Assembly (NCBI GenBank): GCA_019192545.1
Contig: JAHCMI010000038.1
Span: forward strand, 18,477 to 82,476
Direction of reading: 5' to 3'
Origin: Rivularia sp. MS3
Lineage (GTDB): Bacteria; Cyanobacteriota; Cyanobacteriia; Cyanobacteriales; Nostocaceae
Length of the DNA stretch: 64,000 nt
Position numbers and translations under genes: made by a program. A model generated the notes under the pieces. That model was not told the origin of the DNA. It did no database searches and worked only from the letters and a program-made list of their open reading frames with translations. Shown in pieces: positions 18,808 to 27,671 of the stretch. Every line of letters starts with the position of its first letter. Positions within the stretch are counted from its first letter, which is position 1.

Positions 18808-19821
18808 ATGACTATTCAAGCTTTAATATCTTATGTATTACTTGCTATTGCAGGAGCGTTAATTATTCTGCGAATTCGTACCAATCCAGTCACTCAAATA
18901 CGTGATGGAGTTATTAATGGTGATATTGATAAAGTAAGACAATGTTTGAAAAAAGGTGTTGATGTTGATATCGAAGTTTTTGGAGGTACACCACTTTTTT
19001 TAGCTGTTTATGAAGGTAACAAGGAAATGGCTGAATTTCTAGTTAATAATGGAGCAGATATTAACCAGGGATTAAACGTAAACGAAGGAAATGCTTCAAA
19101 TCCATTATTAGAAGCAGCAGCGAACAATCATACCGAGCTTGTTGAATTTTTTCTGGCTCGTGGTGCTGTCGTAGGAATTCACTTTGCTGCTTTTAAAGGA
19201 GATATCGATACTGTAAAAAAATTTATAGAACAAAATGTTCAAATCAACTCTAAATGTAGAAGTGGGACTCCACTGAATTTAGCTATAATGGGCGGTCATA
19301 AAGAAACTGTCAGCTTGCTTCTAGATAATGGTGCAGATATTAGTCTTTATTCTGCGGGTGGAAGACCTTTAGATTGTGCAATAAGATACAATCGTTTAGA
19401 AATTGCTGAATTATTAATTGAACGCGGTGGAAATATAAATTCTGGTAGTGGTAGTAATCCGTTACGTTTAGCTGTTTCTCAAAATAAGCTTGAAATTCTA
19501 AAGCTATTAACTAAAAAAGGAGCAGATATTAATAGCTCTAATTTACTACACTTGAGTGCATCCAAAGGATATATAGAAATTGTCGAGTTTTTATTAAGAA
19601 ATGGTTTACAGATAAATGCTCGGGATACAGATGGTAAGACACCATTGCATCATGCAGCATCCAAAGGTCATTTAGAAATGGCTGAATTTCTTATATGCAA
19701 TGGTGCAAAAGTTAATAGTATTACCTGGCTCGGAGATACTCCTTTTTCAGAAGCAAAAGAATGGAATCATGAGGAAATGGAGCGTTTATTAAAAAGTCAC
19801 GGTGGAAAGGATGTTATATAA
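18808..19821 (+). CDS. Membrane-anchored ankyrin repeat protein
   Basis: 337 residues. An N-terminal helix (ISYVLLAIAGALIILRI) should anchor it in a membrane. About eight or nine ankyrin repeats follow from residue 35 to the end (for example GGTPLFLAVYEGNKEMAEFL, then GTPLNLAIMGGHKETVSLLL, then GKTPLHHAASKGHLEMAEFL). These are protein-protein interaction scaffolds with no enzymatic residues. The ATG has a GGGGTGG ribosome binding site. No partner is obvious from the neighbours, both of which are exported proteins. Confidence 0.88.
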   Translation: MTIQALISYVLLAIAGALIILRIRTNPVTQIRDGVINGDIDKVRQCLKKGVDVDIEVFGGTPLFLAVYEGNKEMAEFLVNNGADINQGLNVNEGNASNPLLEAAANNHTELVEFFLARGAVVGIHFAAFKGDIDTVKKFIEQNVQINSKCRSGTPLNLAIMGGHKETVSLLLDNGADISLYSAGGRPLDCAIRYNRLEIAELLIERGGNINSGSGSNPLRLAVSQNKLEILKLLTKKGADINSSNLLHLSASKGYIEIVEFLLRNGLQINARDTDGKTPLHHAASKGHLEMAEFLICNGAKVNSITWLGDTPFSEAKEWNHEEMERLLKSHGGKDVI

Positions 19822-19897
19822 ATCTACCTTCTTAAACCTCACCCCGCCCTAACGGGCACCCCTCTCCGCTATTTTGGAGAAGGGAAGGAATTGTAAA

Positions 19898-20695
19898 CTA
19901 CTTACGCCATTTTTCACTCCAAGCACCGGTAACGTTAAATCCAGAACCAGCAGGAGTCAGCTTCAAAGAACCGAAAGCAAATTTATTGCAAATTGGGCCG
20001 AAAGGACTATCGCAGATATCGCTGGCACCATAACCTTTATATCCGCGAGTACCGATATGAGAGTAAGTACTTCTTCCCCAGTTACCGTTGCCAAACCAAG
20101 TAGTATTTTTACGTCCGACACGAAGCACGCAGCGCAATCCAGAACCTCGACGCTTCCCTGTTAAGTCAGAAACTTTATACTGGTCGAAGTATTTTCCGCA
20201 AGTTTTAGGTCTTGGTAAAGGCTTGTAGAAAGTAGATTTCACGGGAATCCATTCTTCATTCCAGGCACCAGTAACTCTAATTTTGGAGCCACCAACAAAC
20301 TGTAATTTCAGATTACCGTTAAAGTTGCCGTTGAAATATTCTCCATTGCCGTGCATATCGGAAGCAAAACCAATCAGATTGCGACCTCTATAAAATGCCT
20401 GTCCAACATGACGATAGGTTCTACCGCCCCAGTTACCTTCTCCATACCAAGCTATCCGAGGCAGACGATTTCTTCTATTACCGCTAGCAAATTTTACACA
20501 ACGGATACCTTTACCTTTAGCATTTCTCAAAGACTTAACAATATAAGTTCTTGTATGAGGAGCGCAAGTAAACTTTGATGTTGGCTTAATCTGAAATTCA
20601 GGCGCGGGTAGAGACGGTTGAGCGATTGCAACTGATGCTGTGGAAAGCATTAACATGCCGCCAAAAACCGCTGATTTTATAGTATTAACAAACAT
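19898..20695 (-). CDS. Secreted protein with two internally repeated halves
   Basis: 265 residues. The signal peptide is MFVNTIKSAVFGGMLMLSTASVAIA. The mature protein is a two-fold repeat. Each half has GxGxRCV, then a WYGEGNWGG- or WFGNGNWGR-type motif with TYxHxG, and ends in a LKL...VTGAWxEEW or AWSEKW segment. Each half has one or two Cys, so disulphides between or within halves are likely. The duplicated aromatic and Gly-rich motifs suggest a carbohydrate-binding or cell-wall fold, but I recognise no named family. It is convergent with the ankyrin gene. Confidence 0.65.
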   Translation of the reverse strand: MFVNTIKSAVFGGMLMLSTASVAIAQPSLPAPEFQIKPTSKFTCAPHTRTYIVKSLRNAKGKGIRCVKFASGNRRNRLPRIAWYGEGNWGGRTYRHVGQAFYRGRNLIGFASDMHGNGEYFNGNFNGNLKLQFVGGSKIRVTGAWNEEWIPVKSTFYKPLPRPKTCGKYFDQYKVSDLTGKRRGSGLRCVLRVGRKNTTWFGNGNWGRSTYSHIGTRGYKGYGASDICDSPFGPICNKFAFGSLKLTPAGSGFNVTGAWSEKWRK

Positions 20696-20959
20696 ATTTA
20701 AACCTCATAAATAGCTTTTAGACTGTCTATAATCTAGATACGTATAGCCTGAAAAATTTATGCCGATATCAGTAAAATTATTTTGATAAATTCAGAAATT
20801 GCTCGGTTGTTAAACTGTTAAGCGTCTACTTTGTATACAGCAAGCGGGCAAGAAATTATTTTGCTTTTTCACCTTTCTATTGCTTGAGATAGAGTTCTGC
20901 TTGAATTTGTAGTGCTATAGCTCTTATACTATATTCCCTATACTGGCTTGTATTGTTTT

Positions 20960-22135
20960 ATGCAATCGAGAAATAATCTGGTTGAGATATTTTCCACTTT
21001 CTTACAATTTGATGCAGACCGTTTTCGGGGTTGGGTAACTGATGCTAAACTGCGGCGGAGCATGTCTAACTGTCTAGAAAAAAATACTCGGGAAACTTCC
21101 GATAATTTTTGGGCAATTTACTGGTATAAAGTATGGCAAACTAAATCCCAGTCAACTGCCAAAGAACATCTCTTAGCTTATTTACAGGAAAGTTGTTACT
21201 GGAGTGCAGTAAAAGCAGCAAAGACATTTGCCAATATTCAGTATAATCTTTCTGACTGTTTTCAAGTCGCGATCGCAAAGTTTGATAAAGTTCTCAAAGG
21301 GTTTAATTTAAATTCCGGTTATCGGTTGAAAAACTATGCGAGTGCTGCTTTCGGCAGTATTATCCGCGATACATTGCGCCAGCGTCACGAAGTTGATATT
21401 TGTTCGGTTTGGAGTTTGTTACGCAAAACTAGTCAGAAGCGTTTGATTAAATCGTTGCAACAGTCGGGTTTGCCAAAAGATACAATTGCTAATTATGTGC
21501 TGGTTTGGAATTGTTTTAAGACTTTGTACGTACCAACCCAAAGTAGCAGCACCCGCCAGCTTCCCCGCCCTGAAGAAAAAATTTGGTTATCTATAAGTGA
21601 AGCTTACGCCAAACAAACGAATACAGCGATTGATTGTCAGACTGTAGAAACTTGGCTACTCAATTGTGCCACTTCGATTCGTAAATATCTTTATCCCACC
21701 GTAACTTCTATTAATGCTTCGGTTGGTGAAGATTCATTTGAATGGGTTGATAATATTGCAGCTAACGAAGAATCTTTATTAAATGAAATTATTGCCGCAG
21801 AAGAAGAGCAAAAAAAAGTTTCTCAACAATCCGAAATAAATACCGTCTTAATAAGTGCAATTACTCAACTAGATACACAAAACCAGCGAATTTTACAGCT
21901 TTATTACGGGGAAGGTTTAACTCAGCAGCAAATAGCCGAACAGCTAGAAATTAAACAGTACACAGTTTCTAGAAGATTGAGTAAAAACAAAGAAGCATTA
22001 TTGCGCTGTTTCGCAAAATGGAGTCAGGAAAAGCTGCATATTTCTTTAACATCAGACATATTAAAAACTACCAGCACCGTAATGGAGGAATGGCTGCACA
22101 GTTATTACAGTCAACAGCGAGCAGTGAGCAGTTAA
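20960..22135 (+). CDS. Sigma-70 family RNA polymerase sigma factor (cyanobacterial, DUF1822-linked)
   Basis: The last 100 residues are a region-4 helix-turn-helix (LDTQNQRILQLYYGEGLTQ, then QQIAEQLEIKQYTVSRRLSK). The N-terminal part is helical, with RLKNYASAAFGSIIRDTLRQ as a region-2-like segment. I prefer the ATG at 20960 over the upstream TTG at 20948. The gene is directly followed by a DUF1822 gene; I recall this pairing in cyanobacteria. The last residues (QQRAVSS) and the TAA are encoded by heptameric repeat sequence, so the C-terminus may have been altered by repeat growth. It is probably an alternative sigma factor, with unknown regulon. Confidence 0.78.
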   Translation: MQSRNNLVEIFSTFLQFDADRFRGWVTDAKLRRSMSNCLEKNTRETSDNFWAIYWYKVWQTKSQSTAKEHLLAYLQESCYWSAVKAAKTFANIQYNLSDCFQVAIAKFDKVLKGFNLNSGYRLKNYASAAFGSIIRDTLRQRHEVDICSVWSLLRKTSQKRLIKSLQQSGLPKDTIANYVLVWNCFKTLYVPTQSSSTRQLPRPEEKIWLSISEAYAKQTNTAIDCQTVETWLLNCATSIRKYLYPTVTSINASVGEDSFEWVDNIAANEESLLNEIIAAEEEQKKVSQQSEINTVLISAITQLDTQNQRILQLYYGEGLTQQQIAEQLEIKQYTVSRRLSKNKEALLRCFAKWSQEKLHISLTSDILKTTSTVMEEWLHSYYSQQRAVSS

Positions 22136-22165
22136 CAGTGAGTAGCAAGTCGCAAGTAGTAAGAA
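22125..22165. repeat. Heptameric repeats inside the 3' end of the sigma factor gene
   Basis: GAGCAGT, GTTAACA and GTGAGTA-type units, followed by AGCAAGT units. They encode the end of the sigma factor and fill the spacer before the DUF1822 gene. Confidence 0.7.
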
Positions 22166-22221
22166 ATGCTCAATTACCAATTACCGATTACCAATGCCCA
22201 ATTCCCTATACGCAATTCATC

Positions 22222-23400
22222 ATGAACAATACTTCATTATTTACCTTCACTTCCCCGAATGACTTGATTTTGGAAATACCATTTAACGCTCAAAATCAAG
22301 CTTGGAATGAAAGTCGGAATTATTCTAATTCTGCAAATTGCTATCAAGCATATATGAATAAGCTTTGCCTTCTGGCAGTCTTACCCTGGTTAGAGTCAGA
22401 ATTCGCTCAGCAGGCAAAGCTTTCGCCCAGTACCACTGCATTACCCAGCTTGTGGGAGCTGGTTAATGGATGTTCAATTACGCTAAATGACGGTACAAAA
22501 TTTGTGTTAGTTCCCAATGAACATATTGATTTAAGCGAGTTGCTGGTTGCCCAAGAATGGGTAGATATTCCTAGTTTAATTGGGGATTATTATTTAGGAA
22601 TACAAGTGCAGCCGGATGAAGGTTTTGTTCGAGTTTGGGGTTATTCTACTCATGCTCAGCTTAAAAATAATTCGAGTTATGATGCTGTTTTGAGGAATTA
22701 TTCTTTAGATACAACAGATGTAACTACAGATTTAAGCGTATTAACGCTAAGCAAAGAATTTTGTCCCCAAGAAACAACCCGCAAGGAAATCCCACCCCTA
22801 GCAAGTTTGACTTCACAACAAGCCCAAAATTTAATTTCTCGTTTGGGAAATCCAGAAATATTAACCCCTCGTTTAGAAATTCCCTTTGCTATTTGGGGAG
22901 CTTTCATCGAACAGTTAAGTTATCGCAACAGTTTATATAAAAGAAGATTAGGATTACCACAACAGTGGCATGTAGTTGACTGGTTACAGAATGGGGTTTC
23001 CCGAATAGCAGAACAATTTGGTTGGAGAAGTTTTAATTTAGAAACGAGTATGGCAGGCGCTCGTAATGTAGAAGAAGTAGAAAAATCGGGAAAAATTCTT
23101 TCTCGTCAATTAACTATTGCGGGAAAGCAATATATTCTTTCAATTATCCCTAAAAACGAACTTGCAGGAATAATTTGGCGTTTTCAACTGCGTAACGCTG
23201 TGACAGGTGGTTTTATTCCCGGTGGTTTTAAATTAAGATTGCTTACCGAAGATTTACAAAGTTTTCCCAACAATGAGGATATGACTGCAACCGCAGTTGA
23301 AGAACTTTTTGTAGAAGTTATCTTACAACCAGGAGAAGGAATTGTTTGGGAAATTGAGCCACTTCCTGAAGATTACGATCGGGAAGTTTTGCGATTTTGA
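22222..23400 (+). CDS. DUF1822 family protein
   Basis: 392 residues from the ATG at 22222. The frame itself extends upstream into the sigma factor gene, but that part is repeat-derived. The N-terminal FTFTSPNDLILEIPFNAQNQAW and the following helix with YMNKLCLLAVLPWLESEF match the start of DUF1822 proteins as I know them. The domain is essentially cyanobacterial and its function is unknown. The central part has a beta-rich section ending LIGDYYLGIQVQ. Its position 86 bases after the sigma factor gene, on the same strand, suggests co-expression and possibly a regulatory partnership; that is inference. Confidence 0.75.
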   Translation: MNNTSLFTFTSPNDLILEIPFNAQNQAWNESRNYSNSANCYQAYMNKLCLLAVLPWLESEFAQQAKLSPSTTALPSLWELVNGCSITLNDGTKFVLVPNEHIDLSELLVAQEWVDIPSLIGDYYLGIQVQPDEGFVRVWGYSTHAQLKNNSSYDAVLRNYSLDTTDVTTDLSVLTLSKEFCPQETTRKEIPPLASLTSQQAQNLISRLGNPEILTPRLEIPFAIWGAFIEQLSYRNSLYKRRLGLPQQWHVVDWLQNGVSRIAEQFGWRSFNLETSMAGARNVEEVEKSGKILSRQLTIAGKQYILSIIPKNELAGIIWRFQLRNAVTGGFIPGGFKLRLLTEDLQSFPNNEDMTATAVEELFVEVILQPGEGIVWEIEPLPEDYDREVLRF

Positions 23401-23739
23401 TGTTTGGGGAATCTGGAATTGGGAACTGGTAGATAAAACCTCATCCTGCCTGCTATCTTATGTTTAGTTACATATACTTAGTTAGTAGTGATTAATTATT
23501 TATTATTATTTATTATGAAAAAGGAAATTCAGAAAACTGCTTCAGAATTTTTTCTTAATTCCAAGCCAGTGCAACCGGAATTGATATGACATTTTGTAAA
23601 GAAATAATTCTGCTTTCACAACTAAAAACCGGTTTTCTTTAAGCTTGTTGCCAATGGTGCAAGACAAGATGTGAATAATAACAAACCCAATTCGTTGTAA
23701 ATTATAAGATTAACGTTAATCTACATATAATTTACTTTT
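23401..23739. other. Intergenic DNA with no recognisable feature
   Basis: AT-rich spacer between the DUF1822 and oxidoreductase genes. One AAACCGGTTT palindrome is near 23627. I see nothing else. Confidence 0.4.
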
Positions 23740-24861
23740 ATGACTGCTGGCATCAAAAATCAACAGGGTGAAATCGGTGTTGCTGTAGTAGGAACGGGAT
23801 TTGGGAAGAAAGTCCATATTCCCGGATTAAAAGCTCATCCTCATACTCAAGTGGTAGCCGTTTACAATCGGGATTTAGACAAAGCCAAAGAGATTGCTCA
23901 ATCAAACGACATCTCCCACGCTTGCGATAATCTCGCAGATATTCTCCAGTTACCCAAAGTGCAAGCAGTCGCCATATCAACACCCCCATTTCTACATTAC
24001 GAAATGGGAAAACAGGTTTTACAAGCAGGGAAGCATTTATTTTTAGAAAAACCAGTTACTTTAAACGTTGCAGAAGCTAAAGAACTTTACCATATAGCCC
24101 AAGAAAAGAATTTAGCTGCTACCGTAGACTTTGAATTTCGCTTCGTACCTGGATGGCTGCTATTTTGCGAATTATTAGCTCAAAACTATGTCGGAAACAA
24201 ACGTTTAATTACTATCAATTGGTTTGGTTCCTCCAGAGCTAACCCCGATCGCGCTTGGAATTGGTATTCTCAAAAAGATAAAGGTGGTGGTGCTTTGGGT
24301 TCTTTGGGTTCTCACACCTTCGACTACATTCACTGGTTATTTGGAGAAGTACGTCGAGTCAACGCTCATTTTACCACCGCAATTCCTCAACGACCAGATG
24401 CCACAACCGGGGAAATGAAACCTGTAAATACAGACGATACCTGCGCGTTAATGCTGGAATTAGCCGATGGAACCCCCTGTCAAGTTTCTATTAGTGCGGT
24501 AATTTTCGCACCACGAACTCATGTAATAGAAGTTTATGGTGATGAAGGAACATTAATTTTAGCTAGCGAAAATCAAAAAGATTACGTACACGGATTTCGG
24601 GTTTGGGGTGCGAAAGCAGGTAAACCAGTTGCAGAAATTGAAATTCCCAATCGGTTAACATTTCCTAAAAACTATGCAGACGGAAGAATTTCTGGATTTT
24701 TGCGAGTAGTAGATCAATGGGTACAAGCGATTAATAGCGGAGAATCCACAACACCATCTTTACGTGAAGGAATTTATTCTCAGTTGTTGATGGATAAATC
24801 TCACGAATCGAATGAAACATCTAATTGGGTGAATGTACCAAGTTTAAATACAATTGTTTAG
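23740..24861 (+). CDS. Gfo/Idh/MocA family oxidoreductase
   Basis: 373 residues. A Rossmann fold starts with VAVVGTGFGKKVHIPGL (GxGxxG-type motif at 18-23). The conserved EKP triad of the family is at 103-105 (LFLEKPVTL). The C-terminal half is the alpha/beta substrate domain, with GGGALGSLGSHTFDYIHWLFG carrying the likely catalytic His and Asp. Such enzymes reduce or oxidise sugars, inositols or related compounds with NAD(P). The substrate cannot be told from the sequence. The GSLGSH region is unusually Gly/Ser rich. The gene stands alone and has a weak ribosome binding site. Confidence 0.88.
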   Translation: MTAGIKNQQGEIGVAVVGTGFGKKVHIPGLKAHPHTQVVAVYNRDLDKAKEIAQSNDISHACDNLADILQLPKVQAVAISTPPFLHYEMGKQVLQAGKHLFLEKPVTLNVAEAKELYHIAQEKNLAATVDFEFRFVPGWLLFCELLAQNYVGNKRLITINWFGSSRANPDRAWNWYSQKDKGGGALGSLGSHTFDYIHWLFGEVRRVNAHFTTAIPQRPDATTGEMKPVNTDDTCALMLELADGTPCQVSISAVIFAPRTHVIEVYGDEGTLILASENQKDYVHGFRVWGAKAGKPVAEIEIPNRLTFPKNYADGRISGFLRVVDQWVQAINSGESTTPSLREGIYSQLLMDKSHESNETSNWVNVPSLNTIV

Positions 24862-24917
24862 GTTCGTAGTTGCGCTTTAGCGCCAAAATTGTAATGCGCC
24901 AAAGCGTAACTAAGAAC
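24862..24917. repeat. Dispersed palindrome, GTTCGTAGTTGC family, copy 2
   Basis: It starts at the base after the oxidoreductase stop codon. The arms of 22 bp match at 18 positions. It may act as a 3' hairpin for that transcript. Confidence 0.65.
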
Positions 24918-25166
24918 ATATTTTTATTTCGATACATTCTTCACAATTATTTCGGTTAATTTCTTTTAAACTGACAGACATAATCGTATTTGAGATACAG
25001 TTATAGTTAAAATAATACTAATGCCTTAAGCGTTATTTATATAACGAGAATAAGCACTGTTGCGTAATTACGAACCTGGGTTAATATAATCTTTACCAAT
25101 AATAAAGTGTTGGGTTACGCTTTGCTTCACCCAACCTACTAACTACGAACAAATCTAAACTTAAAG

Positions 25167-25195
25167 AAACCCGGTTTTTTCAAAAAACCGGGTTT
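25167..25195. repeat. AAACCCGGTTT hairpin family, copy 2
   Basis: Perfect 14-bp arms around a single central base. It lies between convergent genes and contains T-runs on both strands, so it could terminate transcription in either direction. Confidence 0.65.
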
Positions 25196-25217
25196 ATAAC
25201 ACTTAACTGTTAACTGC

Positions 25218-25787
25218 TCACTGATTGCTTGCTGTTTTCTGGCGACGGTAAAGTTCAATCATATTTTTTCCGATTTTTACATCGTAGTTACCAAAAAAAT
25301 CGTGTCCTAAAAGTCCGGTGTCTGCATTGGGGGCTATTGCAACTCGAACGTTATTAACTTTGGCTCCACCAACACCAATTGATTTAACCTGCCCCGTTTT
25401 TAATTTGATTACCGAACCATCAGCGATGCTGGCTTGAAGAGTACCCGAAGGTTTTAGCTGTAAAGCATTTGCCATTGATTGAGTAATTAAGGTACCGCTA
25501 GCACCGGTATCAAATATCATCTCAAAAGTTTTTTTGCCGTTAAATGTAACATCTACTATGGGAGTATTGCCGCTGCGACGCTTGATAGGAATTTGATAAA
25601 CTCCTGTATCCACAGGTTTGACAGGTGTAATACCGCAAAGACTTCCCAAATTAATGGTTCTACCATCCTCAGTTGTCATAAAACAGGCTCCAGGATCGTT
25701 AGCCTGAGTGGTATTGCCCGAAAGTAAAATAAATAACGTAGATATAACTGTAACTCTGGTAGTCCACCAACTGAAAACACTTTTCAT
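25218..25787 (-). CDS. Exported retropepsin-like aspartic protease
   Basis: 189 residues. An N-terminal signal sequence (FSWWTTRVTVISTLFILLSG) precedes a Cys-containing linker. A single retropepsin-like domain follows, with the catalytic triplet in DTGAS (93-97), the flap-like region near SIADGSVIKL and the second conserved segment LLGHDFFGNYDV. One domain implies a homodimeric enzyme. The family (clan AA, TIGR02281-like) is common in cyanobacteria and proteobacteria; substrates are mostly unknown. The last residues KTASNQ and the TGA stop are in heptameric repeat sequence. Confidence 0.82.
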   Translation of the reverse strand: MKSVFSWWTTRVTVISTLFILLSGNTTQANDPGACFMTTEDGRTINLGSLCGITPVKPVDTGVYQIPIKRRSGNTPIVDVTFNGKKTFEMIFDTGASGTLITQSMANALQLKPSGTLQASIADGSVIKLKTGQVKSIGVGGAKVNNVRVAIAPNADTGLLGHDFFGNYDVKIGKNMIELYRRQKTASNQ

Positions 25788-26148
25788 ATATTATTTTCCT
25801 AATTTAGCCGAACCTGCTTATTATTAGAGTACCCATATGCATATAAAAATTTAGCTCGACCGTATGAAGGTATGGTGAACAGTTAACAGTTAACAGTGAG
25901 CAGTGAGCAGGGAATATATTTAATTTCAAAGACTTTTGTATGCTCGTCGTTAAGCTTTAATGACAGATGTTTCAATTTAACCATATTTAATATCAGTGGA
26001 AACTGATGACTGATGATCCACACCCTCCGGGTGAACAACTGCTGAGTGATAACTGTTCGCTGTAAAAATGTGTTTAATTCTCGTTTACTTGCTTAACATT
26101 AATGATGAGAGGTGATGAATTATTGCTTTTCGCAACAACAACGTATGT
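25788..26148. other. Intergenic region with heptameric repeats
   Basis: GTTAACA and GTGAGCA units occur around 25875-25912. A CACCCTCCGGGTG mini-palindrome is near 26022. The rest is AT-rich. I see no gene. Confidence 0.45.
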
Positions 26149-26997
26149 ATGATAAATATGAGTAATCAGCAACGAAAATCTAGGCTGGGCTGGTCTTTGG
26201 ATGAAAGAGACCCTAAATTTATTGAATTATTTATGCCAATTTGGGAGTGGTTTTACCGCAACTATTTTCGCGTCAAAACAGATGGTTGGGAAAACATTCC
26301 TCCCGAGGAGCAAGTACTGATAGTTGGTTCTCATAATGGGGGAATGGCAACTCCCGATATGATTATGATGATGTACGATTGGTTCCGTAGATATGGCACC
26401 GAACGTTTAGCCTATGGTTTGATGCATCCCTACGCTTGGCAAGTGAGTCCAGAAGTCGGTAAAATAGCCCAAAAAACCGGCGCGATCGCAGCTCATCCCA
26501 AACCAGCAAGTGCTGCTTTAAAAAAAGGTGCCAGCGTTTTGGTTTATCCGGGGGGACAATACGATATGTTTCGTCCTTACAACCAGCGTTACAACATTAA
26601 TTTTGCCGGTAACAAAGCTTTTATCAAATTAGCTTTAAGAAACGAAGTTCCAATCATTCCAGCAATTTCTGTAGGGGCGCACGAAACTTTAATTGTTTTG
26701 GGTGACTTTTACGAAATCATGAAACAATTGAATAATATGGGTTTACCTTGGCTATATCGTTTAGATCCTGGAGTATTTCCCATATATTTAGGTTTACCTT
26801 GGGGTTTAGCAATCGGACCTTTACCAAATATACCGCTTCCGGTACAAATTCATACTCGCATTTGTAAACCAATTATTTTTAAAAAATACGGCGCGGAAGC
26901 ATCAAAAAATCGCAATTATGTAGATGATTGTTACAACTTGGTTTGCACGTACATGCAGCAAGAAATGGATAAGTTGGCAAGGGAAGTTAATAGATGA
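26149..26997 (+). CDS. Lysophospholipid acyltransferase family protein
   Basis: 282 residues with the PlsC-like acyltransferase core. The catalytic His62 and acidic Asp70 lie in VGSHNGGMATPD, the spaced form typical of the MGAT-like subgroup rather than the strict HX4D of PlsC. The glycerophosphate-binding segment is VYPGGQYDMFRPY, followed by RNEVPIIPAISVGAHET. It transfers acyl chains at the inner membrane; the acceptor is uncertain (lysophosphatidate, diacylglycerol or a wax-ester type). The start at 26149 has a second ATG three codons later. A macrodomain gene follows 33 bases downstream on the same strand. Confidence 0.87.
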   Translation: MINMSNQQRKSRLGWSLDERDPKFIELFMPIWEWFYRNYFRVKTDGWENIPPEEQVLIVGSHNGGMATPDMIMMMYDWFRRYGTERLAYGLMHPYAWQVSPEVGKIAQKTGAIAAHPKPASAALKKGASVLVYPGGQYDMFRPYNQRYNINFAGNKAFIKLALRNEVPIIPAISVGAHETLIVLGDFYEIMKQLNNMGLPWLYRLDPGVFPIYLGLPWGLAIGPLPNIPLPVQIHTRICKPIIFKKYGAEASKNRNYVDDCYNLVCTYMQQEMDKLAREVNR

Positions 26998-27030
26998 TGG
27001 GAATAGGGAATAGGGAATGGGTAATTTAAT

Positions 27031-27531
27031 ATGGAAGTTATTTTAAACGACATTACCAAGTTACAAGTTGATGCCATAGTTAATGCTGCGAATACGAGTT
27101 TGCTCGGTGGTGGTGGAGTTGATGGAGCAATTCACAGAGCAGCAGGAAAAGAACTTGTTATGGAATGTCGTTCTTTAGGAGGATGTAAAACTGGTGATGC
27201 AAAATTAACTAAAGGATATAATTTACCGGCAGATTTTATTATTCATACAGTTGGGCCAGTTTGGCAAGGTGGTAATAATGGCGAGCCAGAGCTTTTAGCT
27301 AGCTGTTATCGTAAATGCATACAAATCGCTCTCGAGCATAAATTTGAATCATTGGCTTTCCCTTGTATTAGCACCGGTATTTATGGTTATCCTCAAGATA
27401 AAGCTGCTGAAATTGCGGTGAAAACTTGTTCGGAAGAATTGAAAAATAAAAATTCTCAGCTAAAAATTATTTTCTGCTGCTACGGACAAGATAATTATGA
27501 TATTTATCAAAGGATTTTAAATAAATTGTGA
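27031..27531 (+). CDS. Macrodomain ADP-ribosyl/O-acetyl-ADP-ribose hydrolase
   Basis: A 166-residue stand-alone macrodomain of the YmdB/MacroD type. The ADP-ribose-binding loops are visible: VDAIVNAANTSLLGGGGVDG, then GCKTGDAKLT, then FPCISTGIYGYP. Such enzymes remove ADP-ribose from glutamate or aspartate, or hydrolyse O-acetyl-ADP-ribose. It starts 33 bases after the acyltransferase stop and could share its transcript. In bacteria such genes can counter ADP-ribosylating toxins or serve sirtuin metabolism. No toxin or sirtuin gene is adjacent. Confidence 0.9.
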   Translation: MEVILNDITKLQVDAIVNAANTSLLGGGGVDGAIHRAAGKELVMECRSLGGCKTGDAKLTKGYNLPADFIIHTVGPVWQGGNNGEPELLASCYRKCIQIALEHKFESLAFPCISTGIYGYPQDKAAEIAVKTCSEELKNKNSQLKIIFCCYGQDNYDIYQRILNKL

Positions 27532-27533
27532 TT

Positions 27534-27565
27534 GTAGGGTGTGTTATCGCGGAGCGTAACGCACC
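27534..27565. mobile_element. GTAGGGTGYGTTA inverted-repeat element, copy 2 (short)
   Basis: GGTGTGTTA pairs with TAACGCACC around a ten-base centre, immediately after the macrodomain stop codon. It is a shortened member of the family at 37382-37463. Confidence 0.55.
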
Positions 27566-27671
27566 ATATGTTAGTCAACTAATTACAGGTAATAAAAAAC
27601 CGCAGAGACACAAAGAGCGCGGAGGGAAGAGATTATAGAGAGTTTGTTGGTTATGAAGTACAGCGCACCAT

